Shown: positions 11,074 through 22,092, counted from the stretch's first letter. The stretch: DNA of 64,000 bases from Chrysemys picta bellii (GCF_011386835.1 NC_088794.1:66480506-66544505); one strand, 5' to 3'. The notes: generated from the sequence alone by a model not told the origin. Numbers and translations are program-made.

Positions 11074-12265
11074 CTTAGACTTCTGTTAGGTGTTCGATTT
11101 AGTACTAAACAGCTTTCTGATTAAAAAACTAACACTGTGCAAAAATCAACATGACATATTAAATGGATTAAAAACTGGCTAACTGACAGATCTCAAAACA
11201 CAGGTGTAAATGGGAAACCATTAGTGAATGAGAATATTTCTAGAGGGGGCCAAGGGCTTGGTTCTCAGCACAACACTATTCAATATTTTTTTACCAGTGA
11301 TCTGAAAGAAAATATAAAGTCACTATTGATAAAGTTTGCAGTTGACACGAAGATTAGTGGAGTGGTAAGTAATGATGGGGACAGAGCACTTAGGTTACAT
11401 CTACACTATGAGCTGGGGTGTGGTTTACATACACATACAGTAGTTCAGTGAGAGCTAGTGTGCGTAGCTGCAGTAGCATAGGCAGTGGAGGCACGGCTTA
11501 GATATGCTGCGTACATACCCAGGGGTTTCAAACATGTTTATACTCAGCATGACTAAACTCCACTGCTGTTGCTTGTGCTTCCAGGGCTACACTATTTATA
11601 ATAGCACTAGCTATCATCCAGAGCTCACCTTGAGTATGTCTCTGTGAGCTGGGGAATCACATCCTTAGCTGGAAGTATAGACATAGCCTTATACAGAGAT
11701 ATCTGGATTTCTTGGTAAGTGAGATCATTCAAACAACATGCATTTTAATATAGCCAAATGTAAGGAACAATGTATGTATTTACAGGATTGGGGACTGTGT
11801 CCTTTAAAGCAATGACTCTGAAAAGGATTTTGGGGTCATGATAGATATCCATATGGACATGACTCCCAGTGTGATGCTTGGCTAAGAGATCTAATTCCAT
11901 CCTTATGTAAGCAGAAGAACATCAAATAGGACTAAAGAGGTGATCATACCTCTGTATACAGTACTGGTGAGACCATTACTACATTACTGTGTTCAGTGCT
12001 GTTGTTCACTCTTGAAAAATTATAGATGATACAGAGAAGAAAAGAGTCAGAAGGATGATTCCAGAACTGGAAAACATGTGTTCCAATCAGAGACTTAAGG
12101 AGCTAAATCTGTTTATCTTATTGAAGAGAAAGTTAAGCGGATACTTGATCCTGATCTCTAAGTGCCCTCACAGAAAGGTATCATATTAGAGGATTTTTTA
12201 ATGCAGAATAACATAATCTAATGGTTGGAAGCTGAAGCTAGCCATTCTACCATATTGTGTGGAAA
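11074..12265 (+). mobile_element. CR1-type LINE fragment, degenerate, interrupted
   Basis: This is the C-terminal half of a CR1-like reverse transcriptase ORF with many lesions. At 11335-11349 the frame reads FAVDT where the family has the catalytic FADDT (the usual xxDD site), so one catalytic aspartate is gone. Downstream, after the nested MITE at 11393-11688, come remnants of the region around LEKxQRR and the final LINE segment (AATGGTTGGAAGCTGAAGC at about 12218). It is 5' truncated and cannot be active. Confidence 0.7.
11393..11688. mobile_element. 296-bp PIF/Harbinger-like MITE inside the CR1 copy
   Basis: Its ends are GGTTACATCTACACT and AGTATAGACATAGCC, a 15-bp imperfect inverted repeat, flanked by TTA at 11390-11392 and 11689-11691. 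Removing it rejoins the CR1 sequence in the expected order (GGACAGAGCACT then ATACAGAG). It is related to 26041-26363, sharing motifs such as GTAGCTGCAGTAGCA and CATACCCA, and more weakly to 16395-16660. It has no coding capacity. Confidence 0.7.
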
Positions 12266-12840
12266 TGCAACCAAACAACCTCAACTCTGCTTTGTAGTGA
12301 CAACATGAAAGGAAAAATTTGAAAACAGAACCTAATGTGTTTTTAAAAATCAATCCAGGACCGCAAACACTAAAATGCCTTAATCATAATTGTATAACAT
12401 CACTACAGGACAGAGTTAAGGTGGTTTGGGTCCTTAGTTGTGCCTTTCCCTACCTTACATGTTTGGATGTCTTTGAAGTGTAACCTTAATCCTGAATTTC
12501 CTGTGTTTGCAATGTTTGAATTTGGAATAATGACAATATCCTTGTAGTATTTTTGCCCTTAAATTACTGCTATATACGCTCAACCTAACTCTCTTCTGAC
12601 ATAGTTTTTTGTGTAAGACTATATGAAGGCATTGAATTTCACTGCATTTTGGACTGGTATATTTTATATCTAATCTATCCATCTCTATTTTCACCTGTAC
12701 TTCAAGGGATTTCCAGCCCACAGGATGAATAACAGTCCCTGTATAAAAGTTCCTTCTTAAAGGACAAATTTATATTTATATTTTTAAGGCTACCTGGATT
12801 ACTCGCTCTCTTTTCCCACATACCTTCCCTGTCTTATTTA

Positions 12841-12896
12841 GGTATTTCTAGGGAACACATCACTGGAATCTCTCTCTCTCTCTTACACACACAATT
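12841..12896. repeat. CT/CA simple repeat
   Basis: A TCTCTCTCTCTCTC run is followed by ACACACACA, lying at about 12870-12892. Confidence 0.7.
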
Positions 12897-13250
12897 TTTC
12901 ATGCCATAAGGTTTATTATAAAACAAATCTTTGCCCTGAAGTTTTTTCCTAGTGCTATGATTCACTCAGACCTCCTGTACAGTACATAGGCTTATGCTGC
13001 TTCTCCCACTCTCTTAATCATATGCCAGTGTACTAGACCTAAAAATGGGTTGTTTTTGTAGGGGTACCACAGAGATAAAGGAAAACACAAGGAAATATAA
13101 AAAATATGCCTGATATCTGCACAGTGAATCACTAGTTATTTTTATAAGAGAAACAGAGTTGATTGGAAATGAAGTTAGACACACACACTCACATTTCATG
13201 ATTATATGAACAGTTCATGTTCTTTCCAACATTTATTGGGTGGGAGGCAA

Positions 13251-13253
<3 letters not shown>

Positions 13254-13294
<41 letters not shown>
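13254..13294. repeat. (TA)n microsatellite
   Basis: About 20 uninterrupted TA units follow AAAAA and are followed by a G run. Length variation between individuals is expected for such a tract. Confidence 0.95.
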
Positions 13295-13297
<3 letters not shown>

Positions 13298-13942
13298 GGG
13301 TACTCCATACTCCCTTGCAAAGAATCAGGATATCAGAACTGAGGAAATGAAGGAAAGGAAGGATATCTTTTTTTTTTCCTTTTAGTTTTGTTATTTTATA
13401 TCTAGCAGAGTAGTTTATTTTGATCAGAACTGATGCTTCAAAAGTATTTGATCATTAAGAATATAAGAATGTTTGATTGTGTTGAAAATGTCAGGGCCTT
13501 TGGGAATAGAACATGGGAAGCAGATGTTTGTTAATTAAGGTTACAATGTAATTAAACCAATGGGACTGATATCACTTATATGTCATTACTTAAGAAACAG
13601 CTGTTCCTCCTACCCCCCGCTCCACTGATTGGATCATATATATTTTCCACCCCCATAACACTACCTTCCTGTCAATATAAGTTTTCTCTTTCTGGTAAAT
13701 TGGATAGCAATGAAGGAGGGTAAACATTATTGTAAATTTAAAGGAAACTACCCCAACATTTGCATGCTTTCAGGTAAATAAAGGTATTTGTGCTCCTGTA
13801 AGTTATATGCTCAACACTTTGAACCTGGCTGCACTTTAAAGGGATGCTTTATCTGAATAAATCAAAAGCATAGCACTATTTAAAAAAAAATAGCCCCATC
13901 ACAACGTGCATTACAATATTGATAGAATACAATCATTTTAGG

Positions 13943-13977
13943 TTATTGGGGGGCTTATTAGGGGGGTTATTGGGGAT
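13943..13977 (+). repeat. Three tandem 12-mers with G6/G6/G4 runs
   Basis: The units read TTATTGGGGGGC, TTATTAGGGGGG and TTATTGGGGATT. There are only three long G runs, so an intramolecular four-tract quadruplex would need another nearby or split run. No gene is attached. Confidence 0.7.
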
Positions 13978-14469
13978 TGCCTGTATACCTATCAAGCTGG
14001 CCTTAGCACTCTGTTCTCCTGAGCAGGCAGAGTTTGAAATATACAATATTTTTGCCTTCTGCATAAGTCATGGGAGAACAGGTGCTTGTACGTCTCAATC
14101 TGCTTGCCTCCTCACAGGCACAAAGCATACTGGATAGCAGGGATATTTGCATGCTTATGGCTGTGAATCTAAACAAAATGTCTATAGTTAATTTTAAGTC
14201 TCTGAGTCTTGACAGTGATGCTAAGAAACTGTGTGAATGTGTAAAAAAAAGTAATTATTTTTAATGAAGTTTAATTGCCTGGAAAATCAGGGAGTTTATT
14301 AAGACAAACATATTCAAACCAGTGTCCCATCAAATACATTTTCCTGGCCCTGACAATGTTCAGTACCAAATGCCATGGAGGATAAATGCAAGACACTATG
14401 TAGTAGGAACAAACTGTGCATAGGGAAAGTTTCTTCCTAAATCACTCTATAGTAGAGGTTAGTTTAAAG

Positions 14470-14680
14470 CATGAGAGTTTCTTAATGTTGATTCTTAGAT
14501 TCCCTACTTCTGGAAATAAAGTAAATAGTCCTAATATCTTCAGTCTCTTTTTATGAGAGATTTCCATACTCCTAACCATTCTCGTTGCTCATTTCTGCAC
14601 ATACTCTATCTCTTCTATATCTTTTATTTACCTCGTGGAGTTCCCACTGGCTCCACACTGCCCACAATATAGTGCTTTAA
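14470..14680 (-). repeat. CR1-type LINE fragment, antisense, degenerate
   Basis: On the plus strand the block TCCATACTCCTAACCATTCT then GTTGCTCATTTCTGC is the reverse complement of the CR1 stretch encoding the [12 protein letters not shown] region seen intact at 24250-24310. The same orientation continues to about 14680. Boundaries are approximate. Confidence 0.5.
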
Positions 14681-14756
14681 CTTAATGCAGCTAATTAGCT
14701 ATAATATATTTTCTACATAAATGGGGCCACTGTTGAAATGTGTTCTATTGTTAAAC

Positions 14757-14830
14757 TGCTGGGGTGAAATCCTGTTTCTACTGAAGTTAATGGCAAGCTT
14801 CCCATTCACTTCAATGGGGTCAGAATTTCA
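14757..14830. repeat. Small fold-back MITE, 'GGTGAAATCCTG' family
   Basis: The left arm is GGGGTGAAATCCTGTTTCTA and the right arm CAATGGGGTCAGAATTTCAA, with TTAATGGCAAGCTTCCCATT between. Sister copies lie at 63133-63205 and 54045-54125. Confidence 0.55.
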
Positions 14831-15533
14831 ACCTAGTACTAAGCAAACTCAATATTTTTCAGCCTGCAGATTGTTCAGTAACAAATTTGGTTATAGCTGT
14901 GTGTAAAGACACATTTTTCCCATCAGCAAGATAGTTGTCTTCCTATCTATTTACCTGATAAATCCATCTACAGTATTTAGAATCAAATCAGATAATGCAA
15001 AATATTAGGTTAAAGTACAGCTGAGTTGAGTTGAAGTGTAGTGACTTTCTGTATATTTAGCATTTACACAAGTCATCCAAATTGAATGATTGTAATAGTT
15101 TGCTATTTTATTATAGTGTGAAATTTATTAATATGAAACTTTGGTATTTAATTTTAATAGCTGGATGATGACATTTCAAGACTGAAGTAAAACCTTTTCA
15201 TCAGTAAAACCTGTATCTTTTTTGATGTATTTTACAAACAAAACTACTAAAACTTTCCCCATTTTTATGGTTATAGTAATGAAGCCTTTACATTAATTTG
15301 CAAAAGGCCCCCAATCTTTGTTGGTATTCATCTGAAGTTTGGAAACTGTTGATCTCAGTTAACCTCTTAGAACCTAATCTCCCACAAAGCACTTTGCTCC
15401 AGGTTTTCAAAAATACACATCTATACAGATAGCTAGCCACGTAGGGGAAGATTTTCAAAAGCACAAATGGCATTTTGGCAATTATGCATGCAGTACAACC
15501 ACAAAGCAGAGAGGTATTGGATAAAATTTCCCA

Positions 15534-15690
15534 AATAACATAGAAGCCTAATTTTTAAAAGTAACTTAGACATTTAGGAGCCTAAATCCTATTGTCTTTC
15601 ATTGAGATTTTGGGTCCTAAGTCTCTTTTGAAAATGAGATTTAAGGTCCTTAGTCACTTAAATACTTTAGAAAATGTTACCCATTATTTA
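15534..15690. repeat. Fold-back MITE rich in CCTAA/TTAGG and TTTTGAAAA
   Basis: Motifs TAGGAGCCTAAATCC, TTTGGGTCCTAAGTC and CTTTTGAAAATGAGA pair around CTTTCATTGAG near 15595-15605. It is similar in motif content to 2054-2143 but longer and more decayed. Confidence 0.5.
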
Positions 15691-15699
15691 TTTATAATA

Positions 15700-16390
15700 T
15701 TTATCTATAATAATGAGGGGCATTGGCTACAATACTCCACTCTGACAGCCCTTTTAAGAGGAGAGTTAAAACAGATGGCCAGCTTAGCGAACGTGAGAGT
15801 CACAGTAAATTGCCTTCAGAGATATACTCCAGTTACACCAGCCACAAAAGACTTGTTGAGTCAGAACCCCTTTTTTCTTCACTTCTAACTGGCTCCTAGA
15901 ACATGGATTCACCCTATCAAGGAAATCTATGACAACAATTAAATATTCTCATTATTTTCTTATAGCCCATGAGCAGAATCAGAGAAAATATTTCCTTTGT
16001 AATATCCTTTATGAGTACAAAGTACACAGTGAATTAAAAAAAAGAGAGTAGCAGCAAATAGCAGAGGTTTAATTGAGCTGTCATTTTTGCCACAGAAGGA
16101 AGGGATACTGCAGGCATTAAAGTATGGGCTCTCTCGCACATCATACATGTCTCCAGCATGTCCGGGAAGTCTAGATAGGAATTTCAAATCCACCCATTTT
16201 GTGCTATTCTGATGCTACAATTTCAATTGATTAACCCACTTCTCCTGCACACTCCACATAGCACTATCACTAGTGTTCTCAATTTTGCCCAGGATGTAAC
16301 ATAATATATAACACTTTCTCACCAAAAAGAATCCAACTCAAACAAATAAATACAATGGGCTGGGTCCCATATTCCCATTTCCTCCCTCCA
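15700..16390. other. No gene or named repeat seen
   Basis: A 98-codon frame at 15592-15888 begins inside the fold-back repeat and has no recognisable domain. Confidence 0.45.
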
Positions 16391-16394
16391 TTTC

Positions 16395-16660
16395 CCTGGA
16401 TGTCTACACTCAATCCATGGTGTGATTGCAACTTGGATAGCATATCCACACTAGCTTTAATACAGCTAGTGAAACAAAAAATAGTAGTGGAAATGTGGTG
16501 GCATGGACTCTGGCATGGGCTTGGAACACAAGTACATACCCAGGGTTCTGGGCAAGTTTGTACAGCCTGCTCTGAAGCCTGCACCACTGTATCATCACTG
16601 CTGTTTTTAGCTCCTTAAGGTGCTCTAACTTGTAGCAGCAGATAGTTCAGCTCCCGGTCA
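16395..16660. repeat. Truncated relative of the 296-bp Harbinger-like MITE
   Basis: The left end is GGATGTCTACACTCAATCC and the interior has GTACATACCCAGGGTTCTGG, matching the CATACCCAGGGGTTTC region of 11393-11688. The right terminus is not identifiable, so it may be truncated or strongly diverged. Confidence 0.4.
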
Positions 16661-17254
16661 GGCACAGGATCAGGGAAGGCAGAAAGGTGGCTTAGACTCA
16701 TTTGCCTTCAACCCCAGAGCTACATTGAGCTCTGTTCTGCCACAGCTTAGAAATTAGCCCAGTGTTGGTAAATGTAAAGCTATGTACTAATTCTCAAGGT
16801 GAGAGGTAATAGTTGTATCTACATAAGCAGATTTATCAGAGAACTTTTACCCTTAGGTCCAAGCATGAGGTTGTGCAGGTGTGAGAGAGGGCAGAATCTG
16901 GCCCTGAGCTGGAGTGCTTATTTTCATGATAACATTTCATGTGTAAATCCTTTGAATTTGCAAGTACAATCTGTACTCGCAGCTCATTAGCTCATACCAT
17001 ACACTCTGCCAAATTGCCAATTATAATGCTAAAAAAAAAAACCTCAAGCAAATTCTAGAGAATAATGACATGCATAACAATATATTAATGCCAAGTAGTT
17101 TAGCATCAGTTGTATCCATAAGAGATAAAAGGCAAAATCTAGTTCAGAGAGGCCATGAGTTTGACAGGTTTTTACTATGGGCCAAAATATGTTAAATGGT
17201 TACCTTACGCTCTGAGTAGTCCCATTTATTTCAAGGAACTACTCATGGAATAAG

Positions 17255-17651
17255 TATCAGAGGGGTAGCCGTGTTAGTCTGAATCTGTAAAAAGCAACAG
17301 AGGGTCCGGTGGCACCTTTAAGACTAACAGGAGTATTGGGAGCATAAGCTTTCGTGGGTAAGAAAGAATTTGCAAATTTGACACCATCAGATCAGGATTA
17401 AACAAAGACTGTGAATGGCTATCCAACTACAGAAACAGTTTCTCCTCCCTTGGTGTTCACACCTCAACTGCTAGCAGAGCACCTCACCCTCCTGATTGAA
17501 CTAACCTCGTTATCTCCATACTGATTTATACCTGCCTCTGGAAATTTCCATTACTTGCATCTGAAGAAGTGAGGTTCTTACCCACGAAAGCTTATGCTCC
17601 CAATACTCCTGTTAGTCTTAAAGGTGCCACAGGACCCTCTGTTGCTTTTTT
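17255..17651 (+). mobile_element. Penelope-like fold-back retroelement with 11-bp target duplication
   Basis: CATGGAATAAG flanks the element at 17244-17254 and 17652-17662. The element begins TATCAGAGGGGTAGCCGTG and contains 76-bp inverted arms (17289-17364 and 17575-17650) that match at 75 of 76 positions around a 210-nt loop. The 11-bp duplication argues for a target-primed retroposon rather than a hAT or Harbinger transposon. The right arm contains a hammerhead-like core (see 17557-17597). Relatives are at 23248-23355, 54698-54821 and 61710-61803. No reverse transcriptase is encoded. The Penelope assignment is inference from the ribozyme-like core plus inverted arms. Confidence 0.65.
17557..17597 (+). 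ncRNA. Candidate minimal type I hammerhead ribozyme motif
   Basis: In order: stem I 5' strand GCAT (17557-17560), core CTGAAGA (17561-17567), stem II from GTGAGGT...ACCCAC (17569-17585; six pairs with a bulged A and a 4-nt loop), core GAAA (17586-17589), a one-pair stem III (A17589-T17592), T17593 at the expected cleavage position, and stem I 3' strand ATGC (17594-17597). An extra A (17568) sits before stem II. Very short stem III is known for hammerheads in Penelope-like elements and favours activity only in tandem or dimeric form. Activity is unproven. Confidence 0.45.
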
Positions 17652-17787
17652 CATGGAATAAGGATAGTTCTACTTAGCATGACTAAGGGTGGCAGAAATT
17701 GCCCCCAAGAGAAAGGATTTGTGTGCTTATTTCACAACAGTTAATTGTATGGGAAACATTATGAGATACTTATTCATTCTGGGGGAG

Positions 17788-18066
17788 CCTCCACTTTTGG
17801 GTGTCCAAATTGAGGCACCTAAGATCTGATTTTCAAAGGTCTTGAGGTCCCTCAGTTCCCTGCATATTCTTCATTGGCCCAAGCTTGCAAGAAGCTGAAT
17901 GCCCTCACAACCCATTTAAATTAAGGGAATTGAAAGCATTCAGCAACTTGCAAGACCAAACTCTAAATAAACCACTTAAATATAGTAATCTAGGACATGC
18001 TAATGCTCTCATGAAAGTCAGCAGCAAAATTCCCATTGACTTCAGTGTTCATGATATAGCCCTTAG
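17788..18066. repeat. Degenerate fold-back MITE fragments
   Basis: CTCCACTTTTGGGTGTCCAA, then TTGAGGCACCTAAGATCTGA and TTTTCAAAGGTC, are the arm motifs of a fold-back family also seen near 4590 and 4750. The segment TTCCCATTGACTTCAGTG at about 18030 resembles the common hairpin centre of other MITEs here. Confidence 0.4.
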
Positions 18067-18370
18067 ATCCTAGATTTAGGTTTAGTTAAAAATCAGAGAA
18101 GGGGGAAGGTGTGGGAGGCTTCACAGATCCCAATAGGAACAAAAATGTTTGTGTTTCAATGAAAGCAGGCATTTAATGTTCCCTTGAAATATTGGCAACC
18201 AAAACACAACAGCAGTTTCCTACTGTAGTTCACGAGAGCCCCTTTGCTACACAAATGTACAAAACTCATCTACACAAACGTGCTCACCTTACTGATGCAA
18301 GTAGTTCTGTTTAAGTCATTGTAAAAATTGCACTTACAATTTCATGAGAATGGAGATGGCAAGACTGGGA

Positions 18371-18465
18371 GGCCAGATCCTCAGCTGGTGTACATTTGCG
18401 TGGTTCCATTGACATTAATAGAGCTATGCTTATTTAGACCTGCCAATGATCTGACCTAAGTATTT
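18371..18465. repeat. Fold-back MITE, 'GGCCAGATCCTC' family
   Basis: The left arm is GGCCAGATCCTCAGCTGGTG and the right arm ends CCAATGATCTGACC. The centre is TTCCATTGACATTAATAGAG. It is a degenerate hairpin of about 95 bp related to 4887-4973. Confidence 0.55.
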
Positions 18466-18961
18466 CTTCTGCTAGGGTCTGATCCAAAGCCAGTTGAAGT
18501 CAGTGAAAGACTGGTGGGAATTAGGAAAAAAAAAAGCAACGCAAATATTAAAGACAGAGAGAAGTTTTCCAAATCTTCTCAAACATAAACAAAGGTTTGG
18601 GTAGGATTTATTTCAAGTGTTGTGTGAAGAATTGGATCAGTTCTTATTTTATTCAAACTAGTCCACTCTTCTTTAGAGATCCAACTATGGACCCTTAAAT
18701 CATACAAATAATCTCAAATGTGAGTCACTATCTTTGTTCCAATAATTTCATTCATGGGGGGGGAGGGGCACAAAGAAAGAAGGTGGGGAAACTAAATGGC
18801 CTAATTCTCAGATATATTGAATGGAGTAGAAGACAGAAAATTTTAACCCTTATGAAAGAATTTCAGAGCGCTGTATAAGAGTAACAGTGTAGTATGAAAA
18901 GTTTCCCCTGAAATCACTGTAGAAAGAAGAAGAAAAAAAAAGTGTTTGTGTGTTTTTCCCA

Positions 18962-18997
18962 CGGATATTAAGTATCCGAGAGAGTTGCCACGGCAAC
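18962..18997. promoter_or_regulatory. Paired palindromes including a perfect RFX X-box
   Basis: GTTGCCACGGCAAC (18984-18997) has two perfect inverted half-sites, GTTGCC and GGCAAC, separated by two bases, matching the palindromic X-box bound by RFX-family factors. Five bases upstream lies a second imperfect palindrome with CGGATA and TATCCG arms (about 18962-18978). The surrounding AT-rich sequence is not an obvious repeat. Function as an enhancer is inference. Confidence 0.5.
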
Positions 18998-19654
18998 AAT
19001 GATTTTTCATTAGCATCAGCATAAATAAGTACATATTTTTAAATGAAATACTGTACCTTCTCAGCTCCTAAGTTATAATATACATTGGAGAAACTAAAGG
19101 ATCTTTTTTCGTAATTTTTTTCTGATGATTTCCAAAGCAGAAGAATGTGACTGCTTATTTGTGCCTGGAAATTCAAGCCATGTTATGTATTAAGTGATGT
19201 ACAGTAATCAGATATTAAAGTGGTGAAGAAAGGAAATGCTATCTAATGTGAAAACAGACCATCACACCTTTTTGTTTAATTGCTATGCTAGCTGAATGCT
19301 TGAATTCTTGTTGTATTTGTCATTAATACAGCCATGTCAAGTGATAGAGGCAGGGAGGTGATAAAAAATTGAAATTGGGTACTGGTGAAAATTAGGGAAG
19401 GACTCATAGCACTGGTTAGATTCAAGCATATTGTAGTGCCATGGGGTACTCTGCATATATTTCAACTCTGCCAATGCAACAACACCTTGACTTGCATCCT
19501 CATTGCTCTTGAGACTTCTATTAATCTCACCAAACTGCATGGTGGTTTTGTGATCCAGAGAACTATCTAAACAGAATTAGGATGAGACAGCCAAACTCAC
19601 TTCTGTTTGTGGTATTAGTCGGAATATAGTCTCTGGGACGAGAGGCTTGTGCAT

Positions 19655-19795
19655 TAAACAATAATATTTTGTACTTCTCTAGCACCTTCCATTGATGGAA
19701 CTCAAAGAATTCTGCCCGCATTAGCTAGTTAAGCCATGTAGGTCTCCTGTGAAATGCTAGTATTACCCTCATTTTATAGACAGGGAAACTGAAAC
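19655..19795 (-). repeat. MIR-like SINE 3' portion, antisense
   Basis: The plus strand reads TTTGTACTTCTCTAGCACCT near 19671 and CTCATTTTATAGACAGGGAA near 19768. This is the reverse complement of a MIR/tRNA-SINE core (TTCCC-TCTGTAAAATG-GG type). It ends where the Harbinger-like element begins. Confidence 0.55.
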
Positions 19796-19798
19796 TTA

Positions 19799-20081
19799 GG
19801 GTAATGTCTACACTTAAAACGCTACAGTGGCATAGCTGCGCTGATGTAGTGCTTAACTATGAACACTACCTATGCCAACGGGGGGGGGTGGGGGGGGGTT
19901 CTCCCATTGGCATAGGTAATCCATCATCCCAAGAGGTGATAGCTAGGTCAACAGAAGAATTCTTCTGTCAACCTAGCACAGTCTAAAGGGTCGGCTTAAC
20001 AATGCCACTCAGGGGTGTGGATTTTTCACATTCCTGATGGACATAGTAAAACTGACCTAATTTTCCAGTGTAGACCAGACC
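19799..20081. mobile_element. PIF/Harbinger-like MITE with an internal poly-G tract
   Basis: The left end is GGGTAATGTCTACACTT and the right end CCAGTGTAGACCAGACC, inverted repeats of the same terminal type as 8914-9165. The flanks are TTA (19796-19798) and ATA (20082-20084). The interior includes hairpin-forming ACCTATGCCAACG / CATTGGCATAGGTAAT separated by a long G run at about 19880-19900. It inserted in or at the edge of an antisense SINE. Confidence 0.6.
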
Positions 20082-20084
20082 ATA

Positions 20085-21430
20085 GTCTCAGGAAAGTATA
20101 CATGTTTTTCATTTTGACTATTAAGCCAAATACCAGATACCATATGTTGGTAAAATGAATGGAACTTTGTGCTTGACATTTTACACATTAGGTTTTCAAT
20201 TATTTATGTTATGATCAATTTTCCAATTCCTGTAACAGCTGTTTTTGTTTTGTTTTGTTGTTTTTTAAATCTCATGCAAGCTCTACTTCTACTCTTTATC
20301 ATGAAAAACATCCTTATGTTTGGACAGCTCTCTGAAGTTCATCACTGACAGAACAGTAGCTAAACCATACAATTGTTGGAATTTCAATATATAGGAAAAG
20401 ATGAAAGATGGGAAAAGAATAGAGAATAGGTCAATGAAAAACCAAAGAATTAACAAAAAGGGTCAAATTACATGAAGTTAAAACTGAAAGACATCAAAGA
20501 GCGAAAAGCCAATTGATAAAATAAAGGGATGATAGAAGATGATTAGGGCAAGTATTATAACAAGAAGGAGATAATGGTTTGTAACTGGAAAGAGAATTGT
20601 AAAGAACTAGAAACAAATGGGTGAAATAGAATTAAATGAACTATAATGAGAACTGAAAACATAATACACAGTGATGCAGTGAAAGATAAACCTATCATAT
20701 TACCCAAAGGTGCTGTATGAGCCCAGACAAATGCCTGGTTATTTTAAGTTTCTGAGTGGATGCTTTGGAACCATTATTTCAAGGTGTGAAGAGAAATTCT
20801 GCTGACATGAAAATAAATTGGGAAAGAAACTCTCTGGAATATTAAACTGGGGCAAGGTTATTTTATTATTATGTAAAAGAAATTCCCTGCTTGGTTGCAC
20901 AGTGTAAAAGCTGGCAGTTGTCTGCAAGGATTTACAAATTGCAGTATTACACAATGTGAGAGGAGACCTGAGAAAGCTAAAGAGCTTTTTTTGGATTGTG
21001 AAAAGAAAGTCAACAATTCTACTAGGGTTCCCTCTCTTACATTTAGCAGCAGATGGGGAAAAGGAAAATGTAGTTATATCACAGCTGTTAGCTACAATGC
21101 AGGCAATCACTATTACTGAATGACGGTACTAGAGATTGTTTCTAAAAAGTAATACAATACGCTGCATATCCACAGGGAGCATTGCATTATTTCTGCAAGC
21201 CTCCAGCCCCTGGTGAGCCAAGAGCAAAGGACCAAGCCCAGATTCCGACCTTGGATTCCTATATGGTAGTAAGTTGTACCTACTTCTAATAAATAAATGG
21301 AACATGCGTCTCTTTTCTAAATGATGAGATCCTTCTCTAAATTCCATAGAACAAACTGCTTGCGATGAATAATTTCATCACTTCTTGTCTTGACTAACTT
21401 GTCTTGGTCAGCCTGTTTGGTAGGCATCGT
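20085..21430. other. No gene or named repeat seen
   Basis: The block 20390-20700 is strikingly purine-rich on the plus strand. A 123-codon minus frame at 20739-21110 has no recognisable motif and unremarkable composition. Confidence 0.45.
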
Positions 21431-21436
21431 GTATAT

Positions 21437-21680
21437 GTAGAGGAAAGATGATTTAGTGGTTATGCCACTAACCTAGGACTTGAGAAGCCTGGGTTCAAGT
21501 TCTTGTTCTATATAGGCTTCTTGTGTGACCTTGGGAAATCATTCGTCGTCTCTGTACCCCATCTGTAGTATGGGGACAATAGTACTTCTCTACCTCACAG
21601 ATAATAGTACTTCTGCTGTACGGAGAAATAAGTAAAATCTTGTAAGGTGCTCAGATATTATGGTATTGGGATGCCATATA
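21437..21680 (+). repeat. MIR-like tRNA-derived SINE
   Basis: It has a tRNA-like head with GATTTAGTGGTTATGCCACT (A-box region) and GGGTTCAAGTTCTTG (B box). The core TGTGACCTTGGGAAATCATT follows, then ATGGGGACAATAGTACTTCT, and the tail ends AAGGTGCTCAGATATTATGG. The order and motifs match the CORE/MIR SINE class. A near relative is at 50255-50475. Confidence 0.7.
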
Positions 21681-22092
21681 CATACCTCAGGTAGAGAAAG
21701 ATCAATGTGGATGTCCTTAGACATGATCCTGCCAAGCTGTTTGCCCACAGGTCTCTCACTGAGGACTCTGCATGTGGATGGCTTGAAGAAATGGGCCCTT
21801 AGCTTGTTTCATGTAATGAGTTTATTACATACATGTCTTACCCACTGGTGGTAGTTCTCTCTCCTGGACAATAGAGTTCAGGAATGGATTTCTTTTCATA
21901 GTGAGGTGACCTCTTTTGAAGGTTGTATACATTTATTTTTAGTTGTGCAGTAATGATTGGAGAATATGTTGAAATTTTGTTTTTGTTGTTCTTCCAGTAA
22001 CTAACGGTCCCAGATTGGTGGTTTGTATATTGGCACAGGGAATGTAAGTAAATTGTAGGGAGTCTCCGACTGCCAGAAGTGGAACATCAAAC

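Noticed and set aside
13254..13294. Origin of replication or CRISPR-like tract
   Set aside because: It is a plain TA dinucleotide microsatellite. No direct repeats with unique spacers exist anywhere in the window.
21437..21520. Possible tRNA gene (A and B boxes)
   Set aside because: The box B-like GGTTCAAGTTC is followed by a MIR-type core and tail, so this is the head of a SINE, not a functional tRNA with an acceptor stem.
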